A stretch of 64,000 bases of DNA from Paenibacillus sp. 32352 (lineage in GTDB: Bacteria; Bacillota; Bacilli; Paenibacillales; NBRC-103111), in NCBI RefSeq assembly GCF_002042965.1, contig NZ_MZNT01000001.1, positions 806,001 through 870,000 on the forward strand. Direction: 5' to 3'. The translations under genes and the position numbers were made by a program. This document shows, piece after piece, positions 17,362 to 26,300 of this stretch. A model generated the notes under the pieces. It was not told where the DNA came from, ran no database searches, and saw nothing but the letters and a program-made list of their open reading frames with translations. Position 1 is the first letter of the stretch; each line of letters opens with the position of its first letter.

Positions 17362-18393
17362 ATGAAAATGAAGTGGAAATCAGGCGCGGCCGTCTTGATG
17401 ATGGCATCTATGCTTCTAACCGCGGCGTGCGGCGGTAATGCGACGACAGGCGGGGCTAAGGACACAACTGCCAAAGGCGGCGATACGCCGAAACCGGCCG
17501 ACAAGAAAATTGTGCTTGGCTTCGCTCAGGTTGGAGCGGAGAGCGGCTGGCGCACGGCTAATACCAAGTCCATCCAGGATTCGGCTAAGGAAGCGGGAAT
17601 TGAACTGAAATTCTCCGACGCGCAGCAAAAGCAGGAAAACCAAATCAAGGCGATCCGCAGTTATATTGCACAAAAGGTGGATGTCATCGCATTCTCCCCG
17701 GTGGTTGAGTCTGGCTGGGATACGGTGCTAAAGGAAGCGAAGGATGCGAATATTCCGGTAGTACTGACCGACCGTGCGGTAGATTCCAAGGATACATCGC
17801 TGTATAAAACTTTTCTGGGCTCCGATTTCGTAGAAGAAGGACGCAATGCAGGGAAATGGCTGCTCGAAAAAGTGAAGGATCAGAAAGGTCCGGTCAACAT
17901 TGTCGAGCTGCAAGGTACGACAGGCTCCGCACCGGCGATCGATCGCAAGAAAGGCTTTGAAGAAGTGATTAAAGATAACGCGAACCTGAAAATCGTGAAG
18001 TCCCAGACAGGTGACTTTACTCGCGCTAAAGGGAAGGAAGTTATGGAGGCGTTCATCAAGTCCGCGAAGGCGGAGAACACCAAAATGGATGTCTTGTACG
18101 CGCATAACGACGATATGGCGCTTGGTGCCATTCAGGCCCTTGAGGAAGCGGGCATGAAGCCGGGCAAAGATATTCTCATCATTTCCATGGACGGAACCAA
18201 GGATGCTTTCCAAGCCATGAAGGACGGCAAGATTAACGTAATTATCGAATGTAACCCGCTAATGGGGCCGCAAGTGATGCAAATTGTCAAGGATATTGTC
18301 GCTGGCAAAGAGGTGCCTAAGCGTATTTTGACCAAAGAAGGCGTGTTCCCGCAAGAAACAGCTGCGAAGGAATTACCGAATCGTCAATATTAA
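17362..18393 (+). CDS. YtfQ-type sugar-binding lipoprotein of furanose ABC importer
   Basis: This is the binding protein of the importer. The 343-aa product has a lipoprotein signal with lipobox 'LTAAC' near residue 23 and a Gly/Thr/Lys-rich spacer. The mature domain aligns along its whole length with E. coli YtfQ, the galactofuranose-binding protein ('LGFAQVGAESGWR', 'DAQQKQENQIKAIRS', 'SPVVESGWDTVLKEAKDANIP', 'DFTRAKGKEVME', 'AHNDDMALGAIQA'). Shewanella AraUVWZ shows that the same family also takes up arabinose or arabinosides. With the beta-L-arabinofuranosidase and arabinoxylan enzymes downstream, arabinofuranose is the likely ligand here (inference). It is the first gene of the operon and is followed by a stable hairpin that could raise its yield over the permeases. 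Confidence 0.87.
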   Translation: MKMKWKSGAAVLMMASMLLTAACGGNATTGGAKDTTAKGGDTPKPADKKIVLGFAQVGAESGWRTANTKSIQDSAKEAGIELKFSDAQQKQENQIKAIRSYIAQKVDVIAFSPVVESGWDTVLKEAKDANIPVVLTDRAVDSKDTSLYKTFLGSDFVEEGRNAGKWLLEKVKDQKGPVNIVELQGTTGSAPAIDRKKGFEEVIKDNANLKIVKSQTGDFTRAKGKEVMEAFIKSAKAENTKMDVLYAHNDDMALGAIQALEEAGMKPGKDILIISMDGTKDAFQAMKDGKINVIIECNPLMGPQVMQIVKDIVAGKEVPKRILTKEGVFPQETAAKELPNRQY

Positions 18394-18418
18394 TCTGACC
18401 ATATTGTGAAAGAGAATG

Positions 18419-18475
18419 TCTCCCGCCGGCTGAAACAATGTAACTCTGCATCAAAAAACGCAGCTTGGCGGGAGA
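18419..18475 (+). other. Intercistronic hairpin after the binding-protein gene
   Basis: A perfect 9-bp GC-rich stem (TCTCCCGCC with GGCGGGAGA) encloses a ~39-nt loop that can form a smaller CTGC/GCAG hairpin. There is no T run, so it is not a simple terminator. Such elements commonly protect the 3' end of binding-protein messages or act as partial terminators, so that the lipoprotein is made in excess of the ATPase and permeases. Confidence 0.6.
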
Positions 18476-18515
18476 GTTTGGGATATAGAATGTATTCAGG
18501 ATAGGAGGCAGCAAG

Positions 18516-20036
18516 GTGACAGATAAAAAACCTCGATTGCGCATGGAGCGAATTCATAAGCAGTTTCCCGGAGTGAAGGCTTTGACCAACGTATACTTTC
18601 GAATGTTTTCAGGTGAAATTCACGCTTTGATGGGTCAAAACGGTGCAGGCAAATCAACCCTCATTAAAGTATTGACAGGTGTACATGCCATCGACGAAGG
18701 CCAAGTATGGCTCGACGAGCAGCAAATTCGCGCTAAAAGCCCGTTGGAAGCTCAGGAGCTCGGGATTAGCACCGTTTATCAGGAGGTCAATTTATGTACC
18801 AATTTAACGGTTTCTGAAAATATTTTTATCGGGCGCGAGCCGATGCGAAGAGGTTTTATTGATTGGAAAGAAATGAATTCCCGTTCCCGAGAGCTGCTGA
18901 AGCGGCTAAATGTAGACATTGATCCCTCCAAGCTGCTCGGTTCCTATTCCATAGCCATTCAACAAATGGTCGCCATTGCCAGAGCCCTCAATGTTTCGGC
19001 GAAGATATTAATTTTGGATGAGCCGACATCCAGCTTAGATTCGAATGAAGTGAAGCAATTATTTAACGTCATGCGAAAATTGAAATCGGAAGGCTTGGCG
19101 ATTTTATTCGTTACGCATTTCCTGGATCAAGTCTATGAAATGTCCGATCGGATCACGATATTGCGAAACGGCCAATTCGAAGGGGAGTACTTGACGGAAG
19201 AGCTGTCCCGCATGGATCTCGTATCCAAAATGATCGGCAAAGAGGTAACTGAGTTGGAACAGCTGCCGAATATGACGGCTTCACATAAAAAGAACAGCGG
19301 AAAGCAGCCTTTCCTGCAGGCAAAGCAGGTTGCGCGAAAAGGCTCCATCGAACCGTTCGATTTGAACTTGTATCCGGGTGAAGTGTTGAGCCTTGCGGGA
19401 TTACTTGGTTCCGGCCGTACGGAAATCGCCCGTATTTTGTTCGGAGCCGACCGGGCGGATCAGGGGGAAATGAAAATCAGCGGAAAAGTGGTGCAGCTGA
19501 ATTCCCCGCGCCAAGCGATAGACGCAAGAATAGCCTTTTGCCCCGAAAACCGGAAAACGGAGGCCATTATTGAGGATTTGACGGTGAGGGAAAATATTAT
19601 TCTTGCAATGCAAGCAACATTTGGCACATTCCGGTATTTGACGAAGAAGAAGCAAACCGAGCTTGCGGATCAATATATCGAGCTGCTCAATATCAAAACG
19701 CCGGGTCCTGAGGCTTTAATCAAAAATTTAAGCGGCGGTAATCAGCAGAAGGTGATCTTGGCACGATGGCTGTTGACCAATCCCGAGCTGCTCATTCTGG
19801 ATGAACCTACACGGGGGATTGACGTCGGGGCGAAGGCGGAAATTCAGAAACAGATGGCGCTGCTGTGCGAGAAAGGAATGTCCATCTTGTTCATTTCCTC
19901 CGAGCTGGAGGAAGTCGTTCGTTCCTCTCAAAAAATTGCCGTCCTGAGGGACAGGAAAAAAATTGCTGAAATAAGAAACGAAGGTGTGAGCCAGCAGGAT
20001 ATTATGAAATTAATTGCAGGAGGGGGAGGCGAATGA
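18516..20036 (+). CDS. Sugar ABC importer ATPase with two ABC domains (YtfR/RbsA type)
   Basis: The product (506 aa) is a tandem-ABC ATPase that powers a furanose/pentose importer. The N-terminal domain has a full Walker A 'GQNGAGKST' near residue 42, a signature-region 'LGSYSIAIQQMVAIARAL' and Walker B 'ILILDEPTSSLD'. The C-terminal domain has a degenerate Walker A ('GLLGSGRTE') but a clear 'LSGGNQQKVILARWL' signature and 'LLILDEPTRGID', as usual for RbsA/MglA/YtfR. The start is GTG 18516 behind AGGAGGCAGCAAG. The next gene overlaps by 4 bp. It works with the binding protein at 17362 and the permeases at 20033 and 21046. Confidence 0.92.
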   Translation: MTDKKPRLRMERIHKQFPGVKALTNVYFRMFSGEIHALMGQNGAGKSTLIKVLTGVHAIDEGQVWLDEQQIRAKSPLEAQELGISTVYQEVNLCTNLTVSENIFIGREPMRRGFIDWKEMNSRSRELLKRLNVDIDPSKLLGSYSIAIQQMVAIARALNVSAKILILDEPTSSLDSNEVKQLFNVMRKLKSEGLAILFVTHFLDQVYEMSDRITILRNGQFEGEYLTEELSRMDLVSKMIGKEVTELEQLPNMTASHKKNSGKQPFLQAKQVARKGSIEPFDLNLYPGEVLSLAGLLGSGRTEIARILFGADRADQGEMKISGKVVQLNSPRQAIDARIAFCPENRKTEAIIEDLTVRENIILAMQATFGTFRYLTKKKQTELADQYIELLNIKTPGPEALIKNLSGGNQQKVILARWLLTNPELLILDEPTRGIDVGAKAEIQKQMALLCEKGMSILFISSELEEVVRSSQKIAVLRDRKKIAEIRNEGVSQQDIMKLIAGGGGE

Positions 20037-21049
20037 GCAACCGTTTGTTGTGGCCTTTAGTGACATTGGCTTTCTTATTGATCGCCAATGTCGTTCATAA
20101 TCATGATTTTTTCTCCATTACGATGAAGGAAGGCCATCTGTTCGGCAGCCTGATTGATATTTTGAACCGCGCAGCGCCTCTTGTCCTAATCTCCATCGGT
20201 ATGACATTCGTCATCGCTACCAAGGGGATTGATTTGTCGGTTGGCTCCATCGTTTCCATCGCAGGTGCGATGGCCTGCCTGCTCATCTCTAAGCAGGGCA
20301 CCAGCGACATAAGCACACTGTTTATGGCTTTAGGCATTGCGTTGCTGCTTTCCTTGGCTGCAGGTGCTTGGAACGGGCTATTAGTCAGCTTCTTGGGCAT
20401 TCAACCGATCGTCGCAACCTTAATCCTAATGGTCGCAGGGCGCGGGGTGGCACAATTAATTACGAACGGACAAATCATCACCGTGTCCTCCAAACCTTAC
20501 TCCTTTATAGGAGGAGGGTATTTATTTGGCCTTCCGTTCTCGATTTTTATTATTACGTTCTTCTTTCTTATAGCAGTGATCCTAACAAGAAAAACAGCGA
20601 TAGGGCTGTTTATCGAATCAGTCGGCTCCAATCCGACGGCGAGCCGGCTTGCAGGAATCCGGTCGAGCTCAATCATTTTTATCGTATATGTACTCTGTGC
20701 CTTTTTAAGCGGGCTTGCCGGTATTATCTTAAGCTCGAACGTATCCAGCGCAGATGGGAATAATGCCGGGCTATGGTATGAGCTTGATGCGATTCTGGCC
20801 GTTGTGATTGGCGGCAACTCATTGAACGGCGGGAGATTTTATTTATCAGGCACCATCATCGGCGCGCTCATCATTCAAACACTCACGACTTCCATCTATT
20901 CCATCGGTGTACCGCCGGAAATTACATTGGTCGTCAAGGCTATCGTTGTGCTGATCGTCTGCCTGATTCAATCGGATGCCTTCCGCGCATCGCTTGCAGC
21001 CAAGCGCAAAGCCAAACAAAAAAACGTGGAGCAGGGGGTTACCGTATGA
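20033..21049 (+). CDS. Sugar ABC importer permease (YtfT type)
   Basis: This 338-aa membrane protein has 8-10 hydrophobic segments and the permease signature 'VIATKGIDLSVGSIVSIAGAMA' near residues 61-82, followed by the 'VIGGNSLNGG' loop near 260. It belongs to the BPD_transp_2 family (RbsC/YtfT). The start codon overlaps the ATPase stop (ATGA), so translation is coupled. E. coli-type YtfQRT-YjfF importers need two different permeases; the second is the next gene, overlapping by 4 bp. Confidence 0.9.
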   Translation: MSNRLLWPLVTLAFLLIANVVHNHDFFSITMKEGHLFGSLIDILNRAAPLVLISIGMTFVIATKGIDLSVGSIVSIAGAMACLLISKQGTSDISTLFMALGIALLLSLAAGAWNGLLVSFLGIQPIVATLILMVAGRGVAQLITNGQIITVSSKPYSFIGGGYLFGLPFSIFIITFFFLIAVILTRKTAIGLFIESVGSNPTASRLAGIRSSSIIFIVYVLCAFLSGLAGIILSSNVSSADGNNAGLWYELDAILAVVIGGNSLNGGRFYLSGTIIGALIIQTLTTSIYSIGVPPEITLVVKAIVVLIVCLIQSDAFRASLAAKRKAKQKNVEQGVTV

Positions 21050-22029
21050 GGCTGCGCAGCATAGATAAAAGATATTTACCGCTTCTGGTGACTATAGCCT
21101 TATTTGTTGTTATGTTTGCGGCGGGCTCAGTGGAGTATAGGGGATTTTTCTCACTGCAAGTTTTCTTTAATTTGCTGATCGATAATTCATTCCTGCTCAT
21201 TGCAGCCATTGGGATGACCTTTGTCATCATTTCGGGCGGGATCGATTTATCCGTCGGTTCCATGATTGCATTAACTACTATGATATCCGCAAGCTTGGTC
21301 CAAAATCATCATTGGCCGCCAGGTGCCGTTATTCCGTTAGTGCTGCTTATGGGAAGCGTGTTTGGATGGTGCATGGGCAGTTTGATTTATCATTTCAATC
21401 TGCAGCCGTTTATCGTAACATTGGCGGGAATGTTTTTGGCAAGAGGACTATGCTATGTCATCAGCATTGAGAGTATTACGATCGAGAATGAATGGTATAA
21501 GGCGGTTTCACAGACCAAAGTGTACGTATTTGGCAGCTCCTATGTTTCCATTAGTGTCATTATCGCTCTATGTATGGTTGCTGGAGCTATCCTACTTGCA
21601 CATTATACCCGATTTGGACGCAATATTTATGCATTAGGCGGCAACGAGCATTCGGCTATGTTAATGGGGTTGCCCGTCAAACGGACAAAAGTACTTGTCT
21701 ATACCTTAAGCGGCTTCTGCTCTTCACTTGCGGGTGTGGTCTTTACCTTTTATATGCTGTCGGGTTACGGCTTACATGCGCTGGGGACGGAGTTGGATAC
21801 GATAGCGGCTGTCGTCATTGGCGGCACCTTGCTGACCGGTGGCACCGGTTATATTGCGGGCACGCTGGTTGGTGTGTTGATTCAAGGTATCATCCAAACG
21901 TTGATCATGTTTGAAGGAACCCTTAGCTCCTGGTGGACCAAAATTGCAATCGGACTGCTGCTATTCTTGTTTATCGTACTGCAAAAGCTGCTTGGCACTA
22001 GAAAGAAGGCTGGCGGGGAGGTCGTCTGA
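21046..22029 (+). CDS. Sugar ABC importer permease (YjfF type)
   Basis: The 327-aa product is the second BPD_transp_2 permease. Landmarks are 'TFVIISGGIDLSVGSMIALTT' near residues 58-78, 'LGGNEHSAMLMGLPVKRTK' near 197-215 and 'VIGGTLLTGGTGYIAGTLVG' near 258-277. It probably forms a heterodimer with the preceding permease. The two-permease layout separates this importer from RbsABC/AraFGH-type systems, which have one. A gene for an HPr-like protein starts one base after the stop codon. Confidence 0.9.
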   Translation: MRLRSIDKRYLPLLVTIALFVVMFAAGSVEYRGFFSLQVFFNLLIDNSFLLIAAIGMTFVIISGGIDLSVGSMIALTTMISASLVQNHHWPPGAVIPLVLLMGSVFGWCMGSLIYHFNLQPFIVTLAGMFLARGLCYVISIESITIENEWYKAVSQTKVYVFGSSYVSISVIIALCMVAGAILLAHYTRFGRNIYALGGNEHSAMLMGLPVKRTKVLVYTLSGFCSSLAGVVFTFYMLSGYGLHALGTELDTIAAVVIGGTLLTGGTGYIAGTLVGVLIQGIIQTLIMFEGTLSSWWTKIAIGLLLFLFIVLQKLLGTRKKAGGEVV

Positions 22030-22030
22030 T

Positions 22031-22270
22031 ATGCATAATACAACAGAAATCGGCTGGGAAATTTCAAAGACGGCGAATCAATTCCGTTCATCTTGTGTGC
22101 TGAAATTCGGGGATGTCATTGTTGACGCGAAAAGCATTCTTAGTGTGTTTGTGACCCTAGTTGATCATCACAATTATGAGCTGTATGTGATGGGCCCGGA
22201 TGCGGAGGAAGCCAAGAAAGCGATGTCGGATTTATTCGCCCGCTATGATTTGTCTTATGTAATCAAATAA
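22031..22270 (+). CDS. HPr/Crh-like protein lacking the phosphorylatable histidine
   Basis: The real start is ATG 22031, one base after the permease stop and 9 nt after GGGGAGG; the open frame further upstream is only overlap. The 79-aa product aligns with HPr/Crh from helix 1 onward: 'ISKTANQFRSSCVLKFGDVIVDAKSILSVFV' matches the 'vQtAskF.sdi.le..gk.vnaKSImgvms' region (split here by description), and 'GPDAEEAKKAMSDLF' matches the last helix. Ser35 sits at the place of the regulatory Ser46. The first beta strand and the GLHARP loop are missing, and the residue aligned to catalytic His15 is Thr. It therefore cannot act in PTS phosphotransfer but could still be a Ser-phosphorylated CcpA partner, as Crh is (Crh has Gln15). 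It is the last gene of the transporter operon. Confidence 0.7.
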   Translation: MHNTTEIGWEISKTANQFRSSCVLKFGDVIVDAKSILSVFVTLVDHHNYELYVMGPDAEEAKKAMSDLFARYDLSYVIK

Positions 22271-22288
22271 ACGGGGGGAGAAAGAGTG

Positions 22289-22567
22289 GTCCGCCTATAG
22301 CGGACTGAGTCTGTCGAGAAACCTAGTTTTGCGAGAACTTTGCTAAATATGGAGGTGGGGTATTCCTCGGAAGAGTTTACGTCTGCCTTTGAAACCCGTG
22401 AAAATACCACTAAATCTGATCCCTTTCACGGGTTTCAACAGCTATGGGCTTTGTGTAGCAAAGCCTGCTTCGGAAGCCTGGCTAGAGGGGCATACCCCAC
22501 CGTAGTATATTAGCAATAGTTCAAGCCTTATAGGTTTCTCGACAATCTGGGTCCGCCTATAGCGGAC
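22289..22567. mobile_element. MITE-like 279-bp inverted-repeat element
   Basis: The element is bounded by two copies of a 17-bp near-palindrome (GTCCGCCTATAGCGGAC at 22289-22305 and 22551-22567). Inside these, TGTCGAGAAACCT (22312-22324) is matched by its inverse (22532-22544), and the next ~60 bp on each side remain recognisably complementary around a GGTGGGGTAT block. At the centre TTGAAACCCGTGAAA (22389-22403) has a perfect inverse (22424-22438). The whole can fold as one long hairpin. It has no coding capacity and no clear target duplication. It resembles a non-autonomous transposon or a large REP-like element; it lies just after the transporter operon and may also act as its transcript end. 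Confidence 0.65.
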
Positions 22568-23312
22568 TGTTCTTACCACATAAATGTTTAACTTTATTAA
22601 AGCGCCAGCGTGGATAAAGATCATTTCTATTGGCGATAAAAACTACCGCTGAACGCGGTCGCTCATCATTGAAAAGACGTCGATAGACGGTTTTCTCATC
22701 TCCGATTGGGCTCAAAGCTTGGAACCGTATCATTTGGGAAAATCACTATTTCTTTAGTAATTACAAATAGTATCTAGTTATTCTATAGAATTTGGAATAG
22801 CCCCCCTTTATAATGTGGACAGATAGCGCTTACAAAGGGGGTTATTTTTTTAATAACGCAGGGAAATTACAAGATCGTTAATAAGGGGGGGATTGGCAAG
22901 ATGATTGCTGTAAATTAGAAGCATAAAGCCATGCTAGAAAAGACAACTTAAGCCCTTCGAACCATTGCATCTTGCAGATAACTGAGCTTGTTCCCACTAC
23001 ATAAAACAAACTAACGCCCTCGATTGTTCAGACTTCAACGATAACATTTCCAGTAACGGCTGGTCTTAACTACTCTACCAAATCCCCTAGTCCGTTTCAG
23101 CTCGCCAACATAGATAGTTACCTTATTTTCCTAAATGCTGTAGAAATTCTTTAGCACCGAGCAACCCGACGGATTGCTGCAGGAATGCCTAAGCTTTCAA
23201 ACAAAGGTTCCGAAAGCTGCTATTAACAAAAATTAAAGCGCTGCCAAAAAACTGGAAAAACCTTTGCATTTTCAAAAATGTAGATTGAGCCAATACGGGA
23301 GGTTTGAAATCC
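22568..23312 (+). promoter_or_regulatory. Promoter and ~490-nt leader of the surface-enzyme cluster, two cre sites
   Basis: A perfect TATAAT (22809-22814) without a good -35 box is followed by a cre site at 22821-22835 (14 of 15 on the minus strand, core AAGCGCTA), placed where transcription would begin. A second cre-like site, ATTAAAGCGCTGCCA (23232-23246, 14 of 15), lies 67 bp before the GH43 start. Between them is a GGGGGG ribosome site and a 5-codon mini-frame (22901-22918). No larger gene is visible in this 745-bp stretch. The GH43 ribosome site is GGGAGG (23297-23302). Confidence 0.6.
22901..22918 (+). other. Five-codon mini-ORF in the long leader
   Basis: ATG ATT GCT GTA AAT TAG follows a run of seven Gs with good spacing. 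It may be a leader peptide controlling the GH43 message, or the broken start of a lost gene. No codon bias points to an attenuator. Confidence 0.25.
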
Positions 23313-26300
23313 ATGGGGAAATTATTGGTATTCGTACTCGTTTTTTCATTAATCATAAGCTCTTTGCCAGGTTTAACTGCACATGCGGATGGCATCACGG
23401 CCAAGAACCCCATTATATGGGCAGATGTGCCGGATGTCGATGTGATTAGGGTAAATGATACTTACTATATGACCAGCACGACAATGCACATGAACCCTGG
23501 GGTTCCAATCATGAAATCCAAGGATCTCGTCAATTGGGAGATCGTCAATTACGTATATGATATCCTCGCGTCTACTGACAAACAAACCCTCTCCAACGGA
23601 GAAAACATATATGGGAAAGGCTCATGGGCCAGCAGCATCCGTTTTCATAACGGCAAGTTTTATGTGGTTTTTGCCTCCAATGATATTGGAAAGACATATA
23701 TCTTTCAAACGGCCGACATAGAAAAGGGTCCATGGGAAAAGTATGAGTTAGCCGGCGGAGTGTATCATGATATGTCCCTGCTGTTCGATGATGACGGACG
23801 CGTCTATATGGTCTACGGTAATGGAACCATAAAGATTATTGAGCTGACCTCAGATGCCACAGCCATCAAAGCAGGCGGAATGAATAAAACGATCATTCAA
23901 AATGCAAGCGCTCCCGGAGGATCGGGTGGCCTTGGAGCTGAGGGCTCACACGTTTATAAAATAAACGGTAAGTATTACATCTTCAATATCTCATGGCCAT
24001 CAGGGGGCATCCGCACGGAATTAGTGCATAGGGCGGATACTATCGATGGTACCTATGAAGGAAAGATTGCTTTAAAATCGGGCAGTAATTCAAACAGCGC
24101 CGGTGTGGCACAAGGAGGGATTGTTCAATCTCCTGACGGAAAATGGTACGGAGTGTTGTTCCAGGACTACGGCTCCGTCGGGCGCATACCTTACATTGTT
24201 CCGATGACATGGAGCGAGGATGGATGGCCCGTCTTCGGGGATGTCAATGATACGGGAATTGCTGCAGGACTCTCAAGAACATGGGTCTCATCGGATAGCT
24301 TTGATCAAAGAGCAGAGAAAGTTGGCGCTTATCATACAGAGGCGGCAAACGGAGAAAACGATGACAACGGATCCAATCTTGCCCTGGTGTGGCAGTGGAA
24401 CCATAATCCCGACAATCGGTACTGGTCCCTAACCGACCGGCCGGGGTATTTGAGACTCACTACGGGGAGCACTAGCAGCAGTATTCTTAATGCCCGAAAT
24501 ACGCTTTCCCAAAGAACCTTCGGTCCGGAAAGCTCGGGAACGGTTGCTATAGATGTCAGCCATATGAAAGACGGAGACTATGCCGGCATTGCCGCATTTC
24601 AGCAGAACTACGGGTTTGTCGGTGTGAAAATGAGCGGGACTACCAAATCTGTTGTGATGGTAAATGGAAGCTCAGGGACGGCAGTGGAAGCAGCAAGTAT
24701 CCCTGTCACTCAGAATGTCATCTATTTAAGGACTGAATTGGATTATAAGAATAGGACGGACAAAGCCTATTTCTATTACAGTCTTGACGGTGAGCGTTGG
24801 GCATCCATAGGTAACACACTTCAAATGTCCTATACGCTGCCGCATTTTATGGGTTACCGATTTGCCTTATTCAATTTTGCCACAAAGACGACAGGCGGTT
24901 ATATTGATTTCGATTATTTCAAAATAGATGACAAGTTAGCAGGCTCCAACTTTGATACGAATTTGAAGTCCCTCCAGGTGAACGGGGCGCAAGTGAGCGG
25001 GTTCAGTCCGAGTAGATACGACTATTCCCTGGATGTTCCTGCAGGATCGGTCCCCCAAGTTACCGCGACTCCCAATGATCCTGCTGCGAGTGTTTCTATT
25101 ACCCAAGCATCAGGGGTGCCGGGAAAAGCCACGGTCACTGTAAGCAGGGAAGGCCTACAAACAGCGGTCTATACCATTCAGTTTAATACGCCTGTTTCCG
25201 TAGCTATTGAGGCAGAAACAGCAGCGGAAAATTCCGCTGAGGCGTACGTACATGGCACCGCCAACGGCCATACCTGGTCGCTTGTGGACGGACTTTCTAC
25301 GAAAGCCATGCAGTTTTTGCCTGACGATGGCACTTCGGTGACGCCGGGCACAGATGCAGCCAGCCTTGCTGCCGGGTCCAGATTGAATTATAAAATCAAC
25401 TTCACGACTGCCGGAACCTACTATGTTTGGATCCTTGCCAAGAGTCATAGCTACCAAACGGACTCCGTCCATGTTGGGTTGGATAATCAATATAAATTCA
25501 CCTCCAACGGGATTGAAGGTGTCAGTGGCGGTCAGTTTAAATGGGTGAATCTCAGCAACGGCGGTACAGTAGTGACCGGAGGTATTCCTTTGAATATTTC
25601 TGCCGGCGCGCATGAATTGAACTTTTGGGGAAGGGAATCCGGCCTTGCCATAGACCGGATCTATTTGACCACAAGTACCGCAGCCACAGATCCGGTTTGG
25701 CCAGAGGCTAAGGTACCTACAGCCGCACTTAGCGCAGATAGCAGCGTGAAGCCTGGAAGCAGCTTTACCGTGGGCGTTAGCCTGAACAATTTGACACAAA
25801 ATGTGTTTGCCCAGGACATCACCTTGTCTTATGATTCCAACGTATTTGACTATGTAAGTGCGGCAGGTGCGAACAGCAATATCCAGATCGTGACAGAGGA
25901 TAAGGCGACTTCCGGAAAAGTAAGGCTCATTGCCGCCGATATCGGAGGCGTATCTGGAGTCAGCACGCCGGTTCTGAATGTAACCTTCAGGGTCAAAGCC
26001 GGTGTCCAGAATACAACCGGAACGATTGCGGCAGTCCAAGCCAAGCTGGGTGTGGCTCCTGAGGGAACTGTGATTCAGGCGGCGCTCAGCAGCAAGAGCA
26101 TAGCTATAGGCAAGATTGATGCCGTTGTAGACAAGACGGCATTGGCAACAGCGATTACGAATGCACAAAGCTTGTATGACGCTGCTGTGGTTGGCACACT
26201 GCCGGGTCAATACCCGCAAGCAGCCAAGGATGCGTTCGGCGTAGCAATCAATGCAGCCAAAGCCGTCAAGGACAGCCCAAGCGCAACGCAGTCTCAGGTT

